A DNA stretch of 64,000 nucleotides from Isoetes taiwanensis (Eukaryota; Streptophyta; Lycopodiopsida; Isoetales; Isoetaceae), in the NCBI GenBank assembly GCA_021234155.1, contig JAJEKV010000073.1, forward strand, positions 3,262,001 through 3,326,000, read 5' to 3'. Shown in pieces: positions 33,010 through 44,514 of the stretch. Below the pieces are notes generated by a model. The model searched no databases and was not told where the DNA came from. It saw only the letters and a program-made list of their open reading frames with translations. The number at the start of each line of letters is the position of its first letter. Position 1 is the stretch's first letter. The translations under genes and the position numbers were made by a program.

Positions 33010-33680
33010 TTTTCCTAGGTTAAGAATAGAATAGAATAGAATAGGTTTTTAGCGTCCACGGAGACCAATTGGCCTATGGGACCCAAACAAAAAGAGAGCA
33101 GCAAGCATATTACTGACAGGATTAAAAAACCCCCGCCCCGAAGGGTTTTCGAGGGAAAAACCTTAGCAGTAATAAGCCTGCTGGCACACTGTACAATTGC
33201 ATAGGACAGTTCAATACCGTCCCGTAGGACACAAACGAGTCCGTGCATCCATAACCTCCTGGAGGTATGACCCCAACAAACCCACTGACGCCGTAGCCAA
33301 TAACTGATGCAACGGCTGGCCAGGCACTAGTAATCGAACATATCGCTCTCGGATATGGGCAAATGCTGGGCAGGTCTGGAGGGCATGACATTCATCCTCA
33401 ATCGCGCCCTGGTGGCAACACTGGCAAAGCCTTTGCTCCCGTGCTTCACGAGCCCAACGCCCTGTTTCAATGCGGAGGCGATGTGCCCCCGTGCGAATGG
33501 AAGCTATAAGCCTGCGTTTCTTCATGGGTAGCTGGGTGTACAAGTACTGGTGTGGGCCTCTTGTGAGCCTAGGATTGACTTTCTGCTGATAGTGTGCCAG
33601 CTTAACATGTGTCAGAGCCTCTGCATCCCACAGCCTGCGAAGGAAAGTAGCATCAAGGTATAGTTTAAGTGCCTCGCGAT
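33010..33680 (-). mobile_element. LINE family 1 3' fragment, right arm
   Basis: Mirror of 31,008-31,680 with a cleaner frame: the 110-codon ORF at 33,543-33,211 reads MKKRRLIASIRTGAHRLRIE, then CQCCHQGAIEDECHALQTC (a C-x2-C...H...C knuckle) and TRLCPTGRY. The conserved tail covers 33,182-33,012. The left-arm copy has frame errors where this one does not, so decay since duplication differs between arms. Confidence 0.85.
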
Positions 33681-33693
33681 CTTTCTTTGTTCA

Positions 33694-33876
33694 GGAGTGG
33701 CTTGTTCAAGGGCACGGCCGGCTCCACCTAGAGTGGAGAGGGCCACGTACCCGGGTTCAAGTCCACAGCCACTTGTTATTTTTTAGGTTTAAAATAAAAT
33801 TGTAGTGGCTTGTTCAAGGGCACGGTAGGCTCCACTACGAGTGGAGACGACCAGGTGTTCGGGTCCAAGTCGACTT
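33694..33876 (+). repeat. Two short repeats with B-box-like core, right arm
   Basis: Mirror of 30,825-30,996: copies at 33,694-33,775 (GGGTTCAAGTCC) and 33,803-33,876 (CGGGTCCAAGTCG, a weaker core). Confidence 0.5.
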
Positions 33877-34095
33877 TTCTTGTAATTCTTAGGTAGAGGT
33901 GGCCAAATCTAGCTTATAATCCTAAAGCCTATGTTAGCCAACTCTAGCTTTTAATCCGACTAATCCAGATTTGGAAGGGGCTCATTTCGATGATGGGGGG
34001 AGCTGCTTCGAAAAAGAAGGTACATGACCTAGTCATAGTCTTATTTTTATTCTTTTATTTTGTGTTAATCTATCGATTTATAGAAAAGGCAAAGA

Positions 34096-34398
34096 GTGAT
34101 TGCAAAATTGAAGTCGAATGCCAAAAAATTGGGAGGCGATTGGTCAAAGGTCCCTAAACCACTTAATCTGTCCATAAGGAAGATATCAAGGTATTTGTTA
34201 TTTGTTGCCATTCGTTCAATTCGAAATAAGACATTTAACTTGTCATGTTGTATTCCTTGCAATCAGATCACTTTCGAACGTGCAAAGGATTCCAAGAAAA
34301 AACATCTGCCTCACGGACTGCCAAGGCAACTTCAAGCAAACGAATTCCGTCCCACTTGGGTTCCGGCGGCCGAAAAGGCTTTTTACATAGATTCATAA
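34096..34398 (+). CDS. Unknown 100-residue ORF, right arm
   Basis: Identical in translation to the left-arm ORF at 30,314-30,616. Unrecognised basic protein lying upstream of the right-arm PPR pseudogene on the same strand. Confidence 0.25.
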   Translation: MIAKLKSNAKKLGGDWSKVPKPLNLSIRKISRYLLFVAIRSIRNKTFNLSCCIPCNQITFERAKDSKKKHLPHGLPRQLQANEFRPTWVPAAEKAFYIDS

Positions 34399-34575
34399 GT
34401 GCTATAAACTCTTAGTTCACGTTAACTTTCAATGTCATTGTCTAATATTGGTCGTATTGTTATAGAATTGGCTATACGGGTTTTCCCCTAACAGGGAACA
34501 CGTAAAGATAGCCACTACTCGCCTCTTGCCTCTTGTATATGAATATCCACTGGAAAATATATTCATGCTGGAATC

Positions 34576-35990
34576 GTGAGTGCTAACCAAGAACATTGCT
34601 TATACCTGAGGAACTTGCTGGTAGAAATGTATGGAGAATGTGGGATGCTATTGGGGTTGCCAGGCATTTGTTTGACTCAATGCAAGAATCCAATTTGTTT
34701 AGTTGGACAATTGTCATTAAGATTTATATTCAGCGTGGAGATTGGAAGGAAGCTGTTAGGCTATTTAGGCAAATGGAGCTACAGGGAATCCAATCAGATA
34801 GAGTTTCTTTTATAAATATTTTATCTGCAATGTCTTCTCTAAGATGCTTTGGCGGAAGGTAAGTTTATTCATGGCCATATTGTTAACACTGGTTTGGAAT
34901 GTGGTGATGTTCTTGGTACTGCTCTTCTCAATATGTATGGGAAGTGTGGTGCTCTTGGAGAGGCATATATTATTATCCAAAGTCTACAAGAGACAAATAT
35001 ATTTTCATACAATAGTATCATGGGTTCATGTTCAGAATATGGATATTTTAAGGAGGGCCTTGAACTATTCAAATTGATAGATCTGAAAAAGATGGTTCCA
35101 GATGCTTGCACATATAGTACAACCATTGGAGCATGTGGTCAACTTCAATTGTTAGCAGAGGGTAAGAGACTTCATGCGTGCAATTTTAGACTCAGATACT
35201 GAATCGATCTTGTAGTGGGAACATCTCTTGTGAATATGTATGGCAAGTGTGGTTGTTTAGAGGAGGATGCAAGGATGGTGTTTTCAAAAATTTATCAGCA
35301 CGATGTGTATCTATGGACATCAATTATTTCTATTTATTCAGAACAGGGGGAATGGAAGAGTGCATTTTACCCCGCGGGCAACAGATGCAATATAGTGGCA
35401 TTCTTCCTAACAGAGTGACCTTTTTAAGTATTCTAGATGCATGTGCCTGTTTAGGGAGTTTTGAAATTGGTAAGATGGTACATACTTGTACCATATTTAG
35501 TGGAATGAAATCTGATATTTCGGTCTGATTGCTCTTATAGATATGTATTATAAATGTGGTGATTTGAAGGGCATAAACAAGGTGTTTGACAATAGGTGCA
35601 AGCAAGATATGTTCTTTGGGATGCCATTATGATGCCCATGCACAATATGGGCATGGTAAAATGCTCTTGATCTTTTAAAAGAAATGCAGAGGGCGAGGAA
35701 TAAAGTGACAGAGGTCACTCTTTGTTAGTGTGTTATCTGCGTGCGACTATTGAGGATTGCTAAGCGAAGGATGCCATTATTTTGTCTCTATGAGCTATCA
35801 CTTTTTACGCCATCGGTAGAGCATTTTCGGTGCATGTTGGATATGATTGGACGTGCATGTAGTCTAGATGAAGTGGCGGATTTTATTTGTAAAATGCCCA
35901 TACCCTTGAACCTTTGGATTTGGGTTTTCGTATCTTTTTCCGTGAGAAAATACTGCGCACGCAAAGGAGTGAAGCCGCTTTTGTGAAAAC
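34576..35990 (+). pseudogene. PPR (PLS-class) pseudogene, right arm
   Basis: Mirror of the left-arm PPR pseudogene. The first 620 bp (34,576-35,190) keep the same frames and nearly the same residues (HLFDSMQESNLFSWTIVIKI; MAEGKFIHGHIVNTGLECGD). From about 35,190 on, many one-base gains and losses break it into short frames (35,215-35,418; 35,247-35,528; 35,741-35,986), although VEHFRCMLDMIGRACSLDEV is still readable at about 35,814. It is more disrupted than its left partner over the same part. No E or DYW domain. Confidence 0.85.
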
Positions 35991-36219
35991 TAAAACACTT
36001 TTTCAAGATTGCAGCGTTATTGCATGGGTTCCCAAGATAGCTTACCTTACTTTCCTGGAAAGGAAGCCTAGGAAGGACATGTCACGTTCCCAGATTTATA
36101 ACACTCATGTGCCGTCTCCTATTATGAAAATGATGCAAATTAGTTTGGGGAATCACATTGACATGCCTTATGGGTCTTGGTGCTTCAACTTACTTAAAGG
36201 TTTTATCTCAAAGGTGGCC

Positions 36220-37900
36220 TTCTAGCACGAAGACACACAAAAATCTGTAAAGATAATGCCACTTAGCTTGATCAGGGCATATGTGTATCCAGGACATCAG
36301 TCTCCATGCCATGCAAGAAATTGTAAATTAGGGTCGCTTGCCTTGTACGACGAGATTCTCCTCTCATATCTCCTAAGCACACTTGCTTTAGCTGCAAAAG
36401 GTCAATCTAAGACACCTCATTTCTCTGGATACTGTAAAGTGTTAATCCAAATGGTAACAGGTAAAATATGTCAATATTCCCGTGGATTGGTTGTTTTGAG
36501 AGAAAGGACGATATATCAACGTCTGTGGAAGACTGCATGCCTTGGGTCTATGAGACCAAATGTTACACCCAACTAGGCGTACATTGTAGCCTCCTAGGGA
36601 GGGTGCATAAGAAATGGAAATAAACTAAAACAATGCAAATCAGACAGACAAGATACTTATGTCTATCTTGTTCTGGACTGCTTATGTTTTCCTTTGCTAC
36701 GTGCTTTACCTTTCTAGAGACTTTCATGGATACACTGTTAGGGATAGAGCTAGATAGTTCTGGAATTTCAGATAGTGGACATGGCTTCCTTGTTGCTGTT
36801 ATTACCTCCAATAAGGAAGAAAATGATCTTCATTTGTTCCACCTTTTTATCATATTTCTTCTATCAGCAATCATCTGATGAAGGTAGAGGCTTCAAATAT
36901 TTTTTTTTTGTCAAAGATTTTTATGCTTATCCAATTGTTTTTAGCAGAATCTCTAGCTTTCCTTTGCACTAGATGCAGCGTTCCAACTTGTGTGTTGTAT
37001 ACACAAAATGCATCACTTGCGACTTTGCAGCAAGGTCAAAGTTTTCAAAAGATTGGTTAAGGGTGTTAAAGAATGGTGGTTTGCAAAGGCATCTCAGTAG
37101 GCTGTCTTGACGGGATTCCCTTGAGAGAGGTTGCCTCCTTACTACTAGTGGATGCCTATCTATCTATATCACAGACATAGTTGACCCAAGAGAGCCTCCC
37201 ACAAATACGCAATTCTATAAATATCATTTTGGTGATGTTAAGAAGATGGTTTCATGCAACGCCCAGGCTGTTTCAACATTCATTTGGCAGGTCATGCAGC
37301 AGCTTGAGACATCCCTCCCTCCCATGTCTGGAATGCTTTGTTCATAAGCTTTACTGTATGAATTTGATCAAATGCACAGCCTGCAGAAACATAGAGTAGG
37401 TAACACGAACTTGTGACCCTAGAAACTAACATTGTAAAACCTCCATCAGACCTATATTAGTCTTCACTTGATGAAAAATGGTGCGTTGCCCACACCAAAC
37501 CACACCGCAAAGTAGCAGTCTAGAGCAATTTTAAACTTTTCCACAATTCTGCCAAATCTCCAAGAGTACCAGATAATAATAGTACAATTTATTGTGAAGC
37601 TGGAGAACCCCAATTCATGTTCTCAACAATAGAGTTTGTTTGAAACATTTTACCTTACCTAGCTTGGAGAACCCCAATTCGTTGCAGTCTATGGAAGACA
37701 TGGACACCCACTCACAGGACTTCAGCAACCCTTCATATGTCTGATCAGAGATCAGATCATGTGTCCAGAGGTGAATCTAAGTTGCCTTATTATCAATTGC
37801 AACGTTTAATGAAGGATTGCCCATGTGGAATTAGAAAATATTGAAGTTATGAAGGAACGCCATCTACCATATCATTATTTTCCTTCACCAACGGTTACGA
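36220..37900. other. Stretch without recognisable genes
   Basis: Short ORFs only. The phrase GGAGAACCCCAATTC occurs twice (about 37,601 and 37,666). I looked here for the upstream part of Helitron 1, expected if the palindrome had simply inserted into it, and did not find it. Confidence 0.45.
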
Positions 37901-37909
37901 TAGCTATAG

Positions 37910-38570
37910 AGCAGGATTTTGGGCATTATGATCATCAATATACTTTTCGGACAATCTTATTCCTTATGTTTTCCACGGAGGAACAAGGTTTTAGAACGTA
38001 ATAGTATTAACTTGTTAACACTCCGGCTTATCTATCCGTTTTTTCTGGAATTGACTGTTCCATATGCTCATGCTCAAAATGTAGTGGCTAAACGGAGGCA
38101 TCGATCTTTGCAGAATCTTATGAGGTCAATGCTGGCTCATCAGCATGTTAACCTCAAGTTTTGGGGAGAAGCATTACAAACAGCAGCATATGTGGCAAAT
38201 CGAGCTCCTACAGTAACACTAAATAACATGAGACCTTACCAAGCATTTTTAGGAACCAAACCCAGGTTATTTAGCATATGTTGCTATTCCTATGGAAAAA
38301 TTGAAGAAAGCAGGAAAATTGTCTAATAGGCCTATGAAATGCATGTTCATTGGATATCCCATGAACAACAAAGGCTGGATGTATGATTCTATTTCTCATC
38401 ACATGTGACTATACAGTTCACACTTTACATTCACTGTTTTTTCTACACGTTAATGGGAGATTCCTAAAGGCGCCATGCATCTTATTCTCACGACGCACAA
38501 TTCTCTTAGAGAAAGATGATCAGGTCGTTGGATTTGAAATTCTGGGCAGCAACTCAGGGGTGCCCATCTC
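37910..38570 (+). pseudogene. Ty1/copia integrase relic
   Basis: The frame reads LTVPYAHAQNVVAKRRHRSL then NLMRSMLAHQHVNLKFWGEA, YVANRAPT and PYQAFLGTKP (38,048-38,270). After a frameshift it gives AIPMEKLKKAGKLSNRPMKC and FIGYPMNNKGWMYDS to about 38,405. These are the conserved end of the copia integrase core, where the usual NG-x-AER motif here reads NVVAKR, and the GKF region after it. It is an isolated piece without RT, gag or LTRs, broken by frameshifts. Confidence 0.85.
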
Positions 38571-38675
38571 ATGTTAGGAAATGCAAGAATTGGGATGAGG
38601 GGAGGTGTTCTGGGCAGCAACCGGGGGGGTGTCCATCTCATGTTAGGAAATACAAGAATTGGGATGAGGGGAGGA
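38545..38675 (+). repeat. 66-bp direct tandem duplication
   Basis: CATCTCATGTTAGGAAATGC followed by AAGAATTGGGATGAGGGGAGG occurs twice, at about 38,567 and 38,633, with a preceding GGGCAGCAAC in both copies. A second short duplication (TGTTGCAACTTTATTGCTTC...) occurs at about 38,851-38,920. Confidence 0.8.
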
Positions 38676-39475
38676 GACACGACATAGAGAAAATATCATT
38701 ACTATATTATTCATTTTTAATGTCCTCTGCACCTTCTTTCTTATTGGCTACAGCTTCATCATATTGCTCCTACCAATTTAGATGAATTCGTTTAAAAATT
38801 GCTAAAACAGGTCATTAGTGCTTATTTCTCGTGCTGAGCACATGAATGCATGTTGTTGCAACTTTATTGCTTCCTCTAGAGTATCTTTGTTGCAACTTTA
38901 TTGCTTCCTCTAGAGTATCTAAGGTCTGGTTGAGTAGCTTCTCGGGCATTTTGCTTCTCCTTGAGTCCCGCAAAACATATTGTTCCCCCCCCGTTATTAT
39001 TTATCATATTCTGATATAATTGACCTCATTCTGATCCACTTGGAGAATTCAATAAATTCGCCTGGAGACCTCAATAATTTCTTTTTGTCTGCATGGAAAA
39101 TTATGGCATTTTTTTTCCGTGTAATACGTCCTTGGGCCCAAGAATATTGTATTAGTTGTATGCTATATATTGCAGAATGGATGGTGCTGCAACAGTGGGA
39201 ATATATTGATGCTTGCGGTATTTGTGATGGAACAAACAAGTAAGGAAACGACCTTGTGGATTCAAAGTTATTTCCTTTGCACAATATTATCTGAACATAA
39301 TTTGCGTGCCATAGATAAGGGAAAAGGAGTAATATTTGTTCTCTAGTCATGAAATTATCGTCGTTGTCCAATAATACTTGCATAATAAAATATATATTTA
39401 ATGAGGTTATGTGTATTATTTTTTTTTATTACATCGTCATTTTTGGTAAATGATGTATTTGTTTTGTTCCATTTT

Positions 39476-41040
39476 TGCAGCTTTCACAAAGTAGGTATGT
39501 CACATTGCAAACTAGACAATAAGAGTAATTTGGAGAATTACCAATTTGACGTAACTTTCATTGGTAAGCCTTGCGCAATTATACATTGTCTTACTTTATT
39601 TAGTTTAAAGAAATATATCTCAACGGTTCAAATTGTAATGTGTGCTTTGTCCAGAGGTGTTGCTATATTGAGATAATGGCTTGGACATTGCATGAACAAG
39701 AAACATTAATACAATTTTGGAATAGAAATAGAGTTGGATCAAAGAAAGCACGTGCAAAGCATTTTGTAGATTCACATCCAAATTATGAATATTCTATTAG
39801 AGCAATTGGCTAAAGTTTCTAGACTTGAAGAAAATGGCTTACTTGATAACACTCTCGACATTGTTCAACATCCTCTTGTAGCATCACCAAATGGTATTCA
39901 TGACATGAATGTTGATATGAACGTTCACCAATGTGCTGAACAACATGTTGTGGATAGAAATACACGTAACAGGTATGCAATATTTAATACTTTTGCAGCT
40001 TTCAAGACCATGTAAACTTCATGGATGCTATTCATGATTTCACACACTTTGCAATGTTTAATACTTTTGCAGCTTGCAAGACCATGTAAACTTCATGGAT
40101 CCTACTCATGATCAAAATGTTTGTCCAAGATCCATCAATAATATTGAGCTCAATATGAGTACAGAAGACGATATTGCATCAAGTTCTTGGAAGAGGAGAG
40201 CACGTTCAAAACATTCTTCACAATGTCATATTTAACTGCCCAGCTCTGATCAATCACATCCATCAACGTTGTCAAGTACACGCAACATTTATGAATTTGC
40301 AAGTAATACTAGCACTATTGAAGTCCATTCTATACATAACACGAATGATGGTAACCATCTCGATGCTGATATTGAAGACTTTTCTATTAATGGTATTCAT
40401 GATTTTGAAGGCTCGGTTCAAAACAATGAAGGTGTTGTACCATCTATAAATGCTCTTGGTGGTGTCAATGGTGGTGTCAATGTGGATCTTCCATGAACAA
40501 CCTTCACCAACGTGGTGATGAACAACATAGTGTAGAGGCAAACAAACATAACAGGTATGCTTTAAATAAAACTCTAATGCACGTACAATATTTCTTAGGT
40601 TTAACACTTATTATGTTGCTCCACTTTCTTAGCACAAATTTTATAATATTTAATGGTTTTATAGGTTACAAGGTTGTGTACAATTCGTGGACGCTATTTC
40701 TCATCAAAACGTTTGTTCAAGCTCCATGAATAATATAGAGCTCAACGTCACTAAAGAAGACAGTATTGCTTCAACTTCTTGGAAGAAAAGAGCACGTTCA
40801 AAACATTTGTCACAATGTGATATACAACTATCCACCTCTGATCAATCAAATCCATCAAAATTACTAAGATTACAGGACAATGGTATATTTGCAAGCAATA
40901 TTAGCACCATTCGAGTCGATTCTTTACACAATGTCGATGATGGTAACCATGTAGACACTAATATTGGAGACATTTGTATTAATGGTATCTATGGGCGTCT
41001 ACTGATATTCCAATAATTCCCTGTCTTTCTTGCAAGAGGT
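39476..41040 (+). pseudogene. Duplicated exon-like units upstream of Helitron 2
   Basis: Three related coding-looking units can be read. Unit one has VGSKKARAKHFVDSHPN near 39,735. Unit two has NNIELNMSTEDDIASSSWKR RARSKHSSQC (40,140-40,235) followed by FASNTSTIEVHSIHNTNDGN. Unit three has NNIELNVTKEDSIASTSWKK RARSKHLSQC (40,728-40,820) followed by FASNISTIRVDSLHNVDDGN. Between them are intron-like pieces starting AACAGGTATGC and ending TTTTGCAG or TTATAGGTT. An 80-bp piece with TACTTTTGCAGCTT and CAAGACCATGTAAACTTCAT is itself tandemly duplicated (39,976 and 40,051). I read this as a degenerate, internally duplicated N-terminal region of the Helitron ORF or an attached gene; function unknown. 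Confidence 0.45.
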
Positions 41041-41159
41041 TAAGATTCTCTTACCAGATGATGAAACAAAAGACACATTTCAAGAATCTTAGCAATGTAC
41101 TGAACAAAGTTTGGTATAAAGGGAGCGATAATACATCTTGCAAGCAATGCTATAATAAA

Positions 41160-42563
41160 GGCAACTTCTATAGTCCTGAGAATATTGAATTGAATGTTGT
41201 ACCACCAACTGTTCTTATGCTGCATCCACTAGAAGAAAGGTTAATATCATTGAGAATACCCTTTGCACAAATATCTATTTCACAAGCGGGGCATAGGGCA
41301 ACATCATTATCAAAGGTCTTTGTTGTACATGTTGCTTCAAACATTAAAGACGACCCAAGATTCACTTCCTAGATTTCTTGATGAAGATGCAACTATTAGA
41401 CTTGAGTTGAGACAAAGAATAAGTGATACAAATGCGTATATGGAAGATTCTATCAGACCACGCCATGTTATGAATGCACTTTATGAATTAAAAGATGAAG
41501 ATTTATATAAAGAATCGGTATTCAAATAAACGAGAACTGGCTATCAACTATTGGTGTCAAAATGCGATACACAAATGTGAATCTGAAAACTTAGGAATTG
41601 ACGAATTACATTTGGAACATCAAGGTAACACATTAGTGCAAAACTTCTTAAGCTCAACATATCCGGGATTTTCAAGATCAAAAGGTAATTGTAGCTCCTG
41701 GAGAAGGAAACCATCCAATGGGTTTCTTTATGGTTTCAAATGTAGAGGAATCTTGTTTTCCAACTCTATTTGGAGGAAAGAAAAGACCTCCACAAATTGC
41801 AGAGAAGTTTATATATAAGCAAATTTGTGAATGGGAACTCTTGAATATAGATCGTCGTTTTGCAAGGAATATAGAGAACATTTTTTCAAATTTATCATGG
41901 ATGAAATTCATTTTGTGCAAGGCTCATGCAAACTACAGGCTAAGAAGAGGAAGAAGAGAAGATAGAAACCTCACTGCATCTTATGTTTTAGACACCACAA
42001 ACTTGAGAAACTTATTGAAAGACAATTTGGGTTTCAATGATTTAAAGGCATTAAGAACATCACCAGATAAGTTGAATCATGTGAAAAAGGAAGCAATGGC
42101 TATGTTAAGATTCCTTGGTCCAGCATCATTGTTTGTAACTTTTAGTATGGCAGAGAAATATTGGACAAATTTGATTGTGGCATTGAAGCATCTAAATCCT
42201 GATATTGTTGAAGAAGGAACTACTGCAAATTGGTCAGACAATAGGCTTATCATAGAATTGACAAGGGCAGATCCATTAACATGTGCAAGGTATTATGTGC
42301 ATCGCATGGATGCAATGAAAAAGCTTCTAGAGAATGATCCTTCAATTGTAGGTGGGGTCGTTGATAGTGTTTGTGTTACACAGTTTCAAAATCGTGGAAG
42401 TCCACATGATCACATGTTACTGTGGGTAAAGAATGCACCACAATATCCTTATGATTCACCAGAACGGATCATCGAGTTTGTAGATAAATTCATGACAACT
42501 GATCATATGTTATTACCTGAAGAATTATGTGATATTCAAACACATAACCTCAACCTCCAATGA
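41160..42563 (+). pseudogene. Helitron RepHel fragment 2 (N-terminal region through Rep HUH)
   Basis: The pieces follow the order of Helitron proteins with a DUF6570-type front. First comes LHPLEERLISLRIPFAQIS (about 41,220-41,275). After a frameshift it reads LPRFLDEDATIRLELRQRIS and RPRHVMNALYELK. Then APGEGNHPMGFFMVSNVEE and FPTLFGGKKRPP lead into a 281-codon frame (41,718-42,563) with MLRFLGPASLFVTFSMAEKY, ADPLTCARYYVHRM and QFQNRGSPHDHMLLWVKNAP. The last is the HUH metal-binding motif of the Rep nuclease; the middle residue is Asp rather than the usual hydrophobic one. The frame ends after ELCDIQTHNLNLQ, before the Rep tyrosines and helicase. This family is different from Helitron 1. Confidence 0.8.
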
Positions 42564-42569
42564 GAAAGA

Positions 42570-44160
42570 CATGCATCTTATCCCCAAGCAATAGCAATGC
42601 AGAAGAAAAAAGAGCCGCAAGTGAGATGAAAGTCTTAATTGATGAATACCTAGAAAGCAATTATGACAAAGGTGAACAAGGTATGGCTAATTAAGAGTTA
42701 AAAAAGGTGGTCTAACTTATGTTATTGGGTATTTTAGAAATAAGTAGTATAAACCAATTTGTTGACTAAGTATGATTGCTTATCTATATGTTGTTCTTGC
42801 TAACAGTGATGATAGAGCACGTAGTTGGTTTGAGCTAATTAATGGGTGCAAATAAGGGCTTCAATGATACACAGCAAAGTGGTACTAAGGTGGTACATGA
42901 ATTCATCCATTCAACGTTTATCTTTAAGAAGTGGTTTGTCTTAGTTTGTCTTATTTTTTGATCTATTACTACAGGGATTAATGGCGATCCTTTGCATTGC
43001 CACTTTAATATGCCAGGAAGATTAGAGTTAGTGGTAGTTGTTGCAAGTCAAACACACCTTTACCTGTAAGGGTTTGATTGAAGGGGTTGTTTTAGGCTGG
43101 TGGCAGGTAATGTACGCTTCTATCGTCTTCTTAAAGGTTGCATGTTTAGGTTTTTGTTGTCCTTACATGCTGACTTTGATGCAGGATAGGTGCTCAATGG
43201 CTGCAAACTAAGGTGGTTGTAGTGCATGCATCATAGTTTTCTTTGAAGGCTTGTCTTTGCTCTGTTAGAGTTAGTTTGTATGCTAGATGCTTCTCATCTC
43301 CCTTCAAACAGAATCAACTGCTAGAGTTATTGTCAATTTTGATCTCAAAAAATCAATTCATAATTACATTCATATGTTCAAAGTGGACTTTAGTGTTCAT
43401 TTGCGTTTTGACGCATAGATACGTTTATGCTTGTACGCATTGCCTGCGGTGAAACGTATGAAGAAGAACACTGCGCCGCGATGTGAAACTGCAAATCAAA
43501 CCCGGTACCAACACTTGCTGGTTCCATCTACTGGCGATACTGTGCAAAGCATACAAAGCACTCTTCGAAATGAACTCCTTGACAAAGCATATGGAATGGA
43601 CGATGGAGAATTGTATAATGAAATGATGGCGCCGCCACTAAAATTCCGTGAAGCAGTATCTCAACAAAATCCAACGAGGGATATTCAAAATCAATTGTGC
43701 AAACGTAATCATCGAAAGTCACGAAAACAACTAGACAATCAACACTCTGTCTATGAGCTTTCTCATTCTGCATTTTAATAATTGTAGAAATCTTTGCTTT
43801 TAAAGCAAAACTAGACACTTTTATATAAATGATTTACTTTTACATTGATTTTAAAAATTCAAATCCCATATGTTACTCATGTTATTCAACACTAAGTCGA
43901 ACCCTACACCTCAAAGGACTTAACCATTCAACACAAACACATGCTAATAAATAATGTTCAAAATCTACATCTAAACATAAAAAAAAAAAAAAGTTACGCA
44001 TCACCCTTAACAAAACAAAAAAAATACACATGAATTGTCAACACGGGATCAGAATAGAAAAACAACATCTTCGTGATATTGGCCACTTACCTCTTTGCCT
44101 TGCAAAAACAAAGACATATGCAACGAAATGATTCATCCATGTTCCTATACTACTTTCAAA
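42570..44160. other. Stretch with only one unrecognised ORF
   Basis: The 115-codon frame at 43,431-43,778 (plus) encodes a polar protein without a family I recognise (ANQTRYQHLLVPSTGDTVQS near its start, MDDGELYNEMMAPPLKFREA in the middle). The remaining sequence is AT-rich and non-coding. No later Helitron parts were detected. Confidence 0.35.
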
Positions 44161-44169
44161 ATAATTAAA

Positions 44170-44396
44170 TAATTTAAATAATAGATAGATAGATAGTATT
44201 TTAACGTCACACCACTAGGCAGCATCCAACATTGTGACAACACTACATTGCTTTGTTGGGCCCTGCCCCCAACCACTTTACATTGCGTCTGTGGGTTTTG
44301 ACACCCAACAGTTCAAAGTCTTGATTAAGGCGGTCTCAAACTTCGAGACCTATAGTTGCTAGACCTAGTGTATTACCACTAGGCTAAACGACCAGA
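44170..44396 (-). mobile_element. tRNA-derived SINE
   Basis: On the minus strand the element begins GGTCGTTTAGCCTAGTGGTA, where TAGCCTAGTGG fits the Pol III A box. About 35 bases later comes AAGTTTGAGACC, close to the B box GGTTCGAGACC. A unique body of about 130 bp follows, then a simple-sequence tail (TATC)n at about 44,185-44,200 on this strand. That order (A box, B box, body, short-repeat tail) is the standard SINE layout. Target-site duplication not resolved. Confidence 0.65.
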
Positions 44397-44514
44397 CGCA
44401 TGAAAATACATTTATAAAGCTTTATTCATAATAGCATTTTGTGGGCAATCCACAATGCTTTGCACCTTGTTAATTAATTATACTGATTAATGGTTCATTC
44501 TTCATTATAATGTT

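Larger units (their letters stand above)
28494..36218. repeat. Giant imperfect palindrome (arms about 3.54 kb, spacer 633 bp)
   Basis: The left arm 28,494-32,033 is repeated in reverse complement at 32,667-36,218. Paired landmarks confirm it, with coordinate sums all near 64,700-64,714: GGTGGC at 28,494 and 36,218; the PPR frame at 30,118 and 34,596; a 100-codon ORF at 30,314 and 34,398; a LINE ORF at 31,299 and 33,391. Inner ORFs translate identically in both arms. Differences are small indels and a roughly 23-bp segment (about 33,972-33,994) absent from the left arm, and they are denser in the outer third of the right arm. No target duplication is visible: outside bases are GGAATGTCT on the left and CTTCTAGCA on the right. 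Confidence 0.95.

Noticed and set aside
28494-36218. Palindrome as a classical transposon with long terminal inverted repeats (Mutator-like or Foldback).
   Set aside because: No target-site duplication at the outer edges (GGAATGTCT against CTTCTAGCA), no transposase, and the left edge cuts into a Helitron gene. Not fully excluded, but unsupported.
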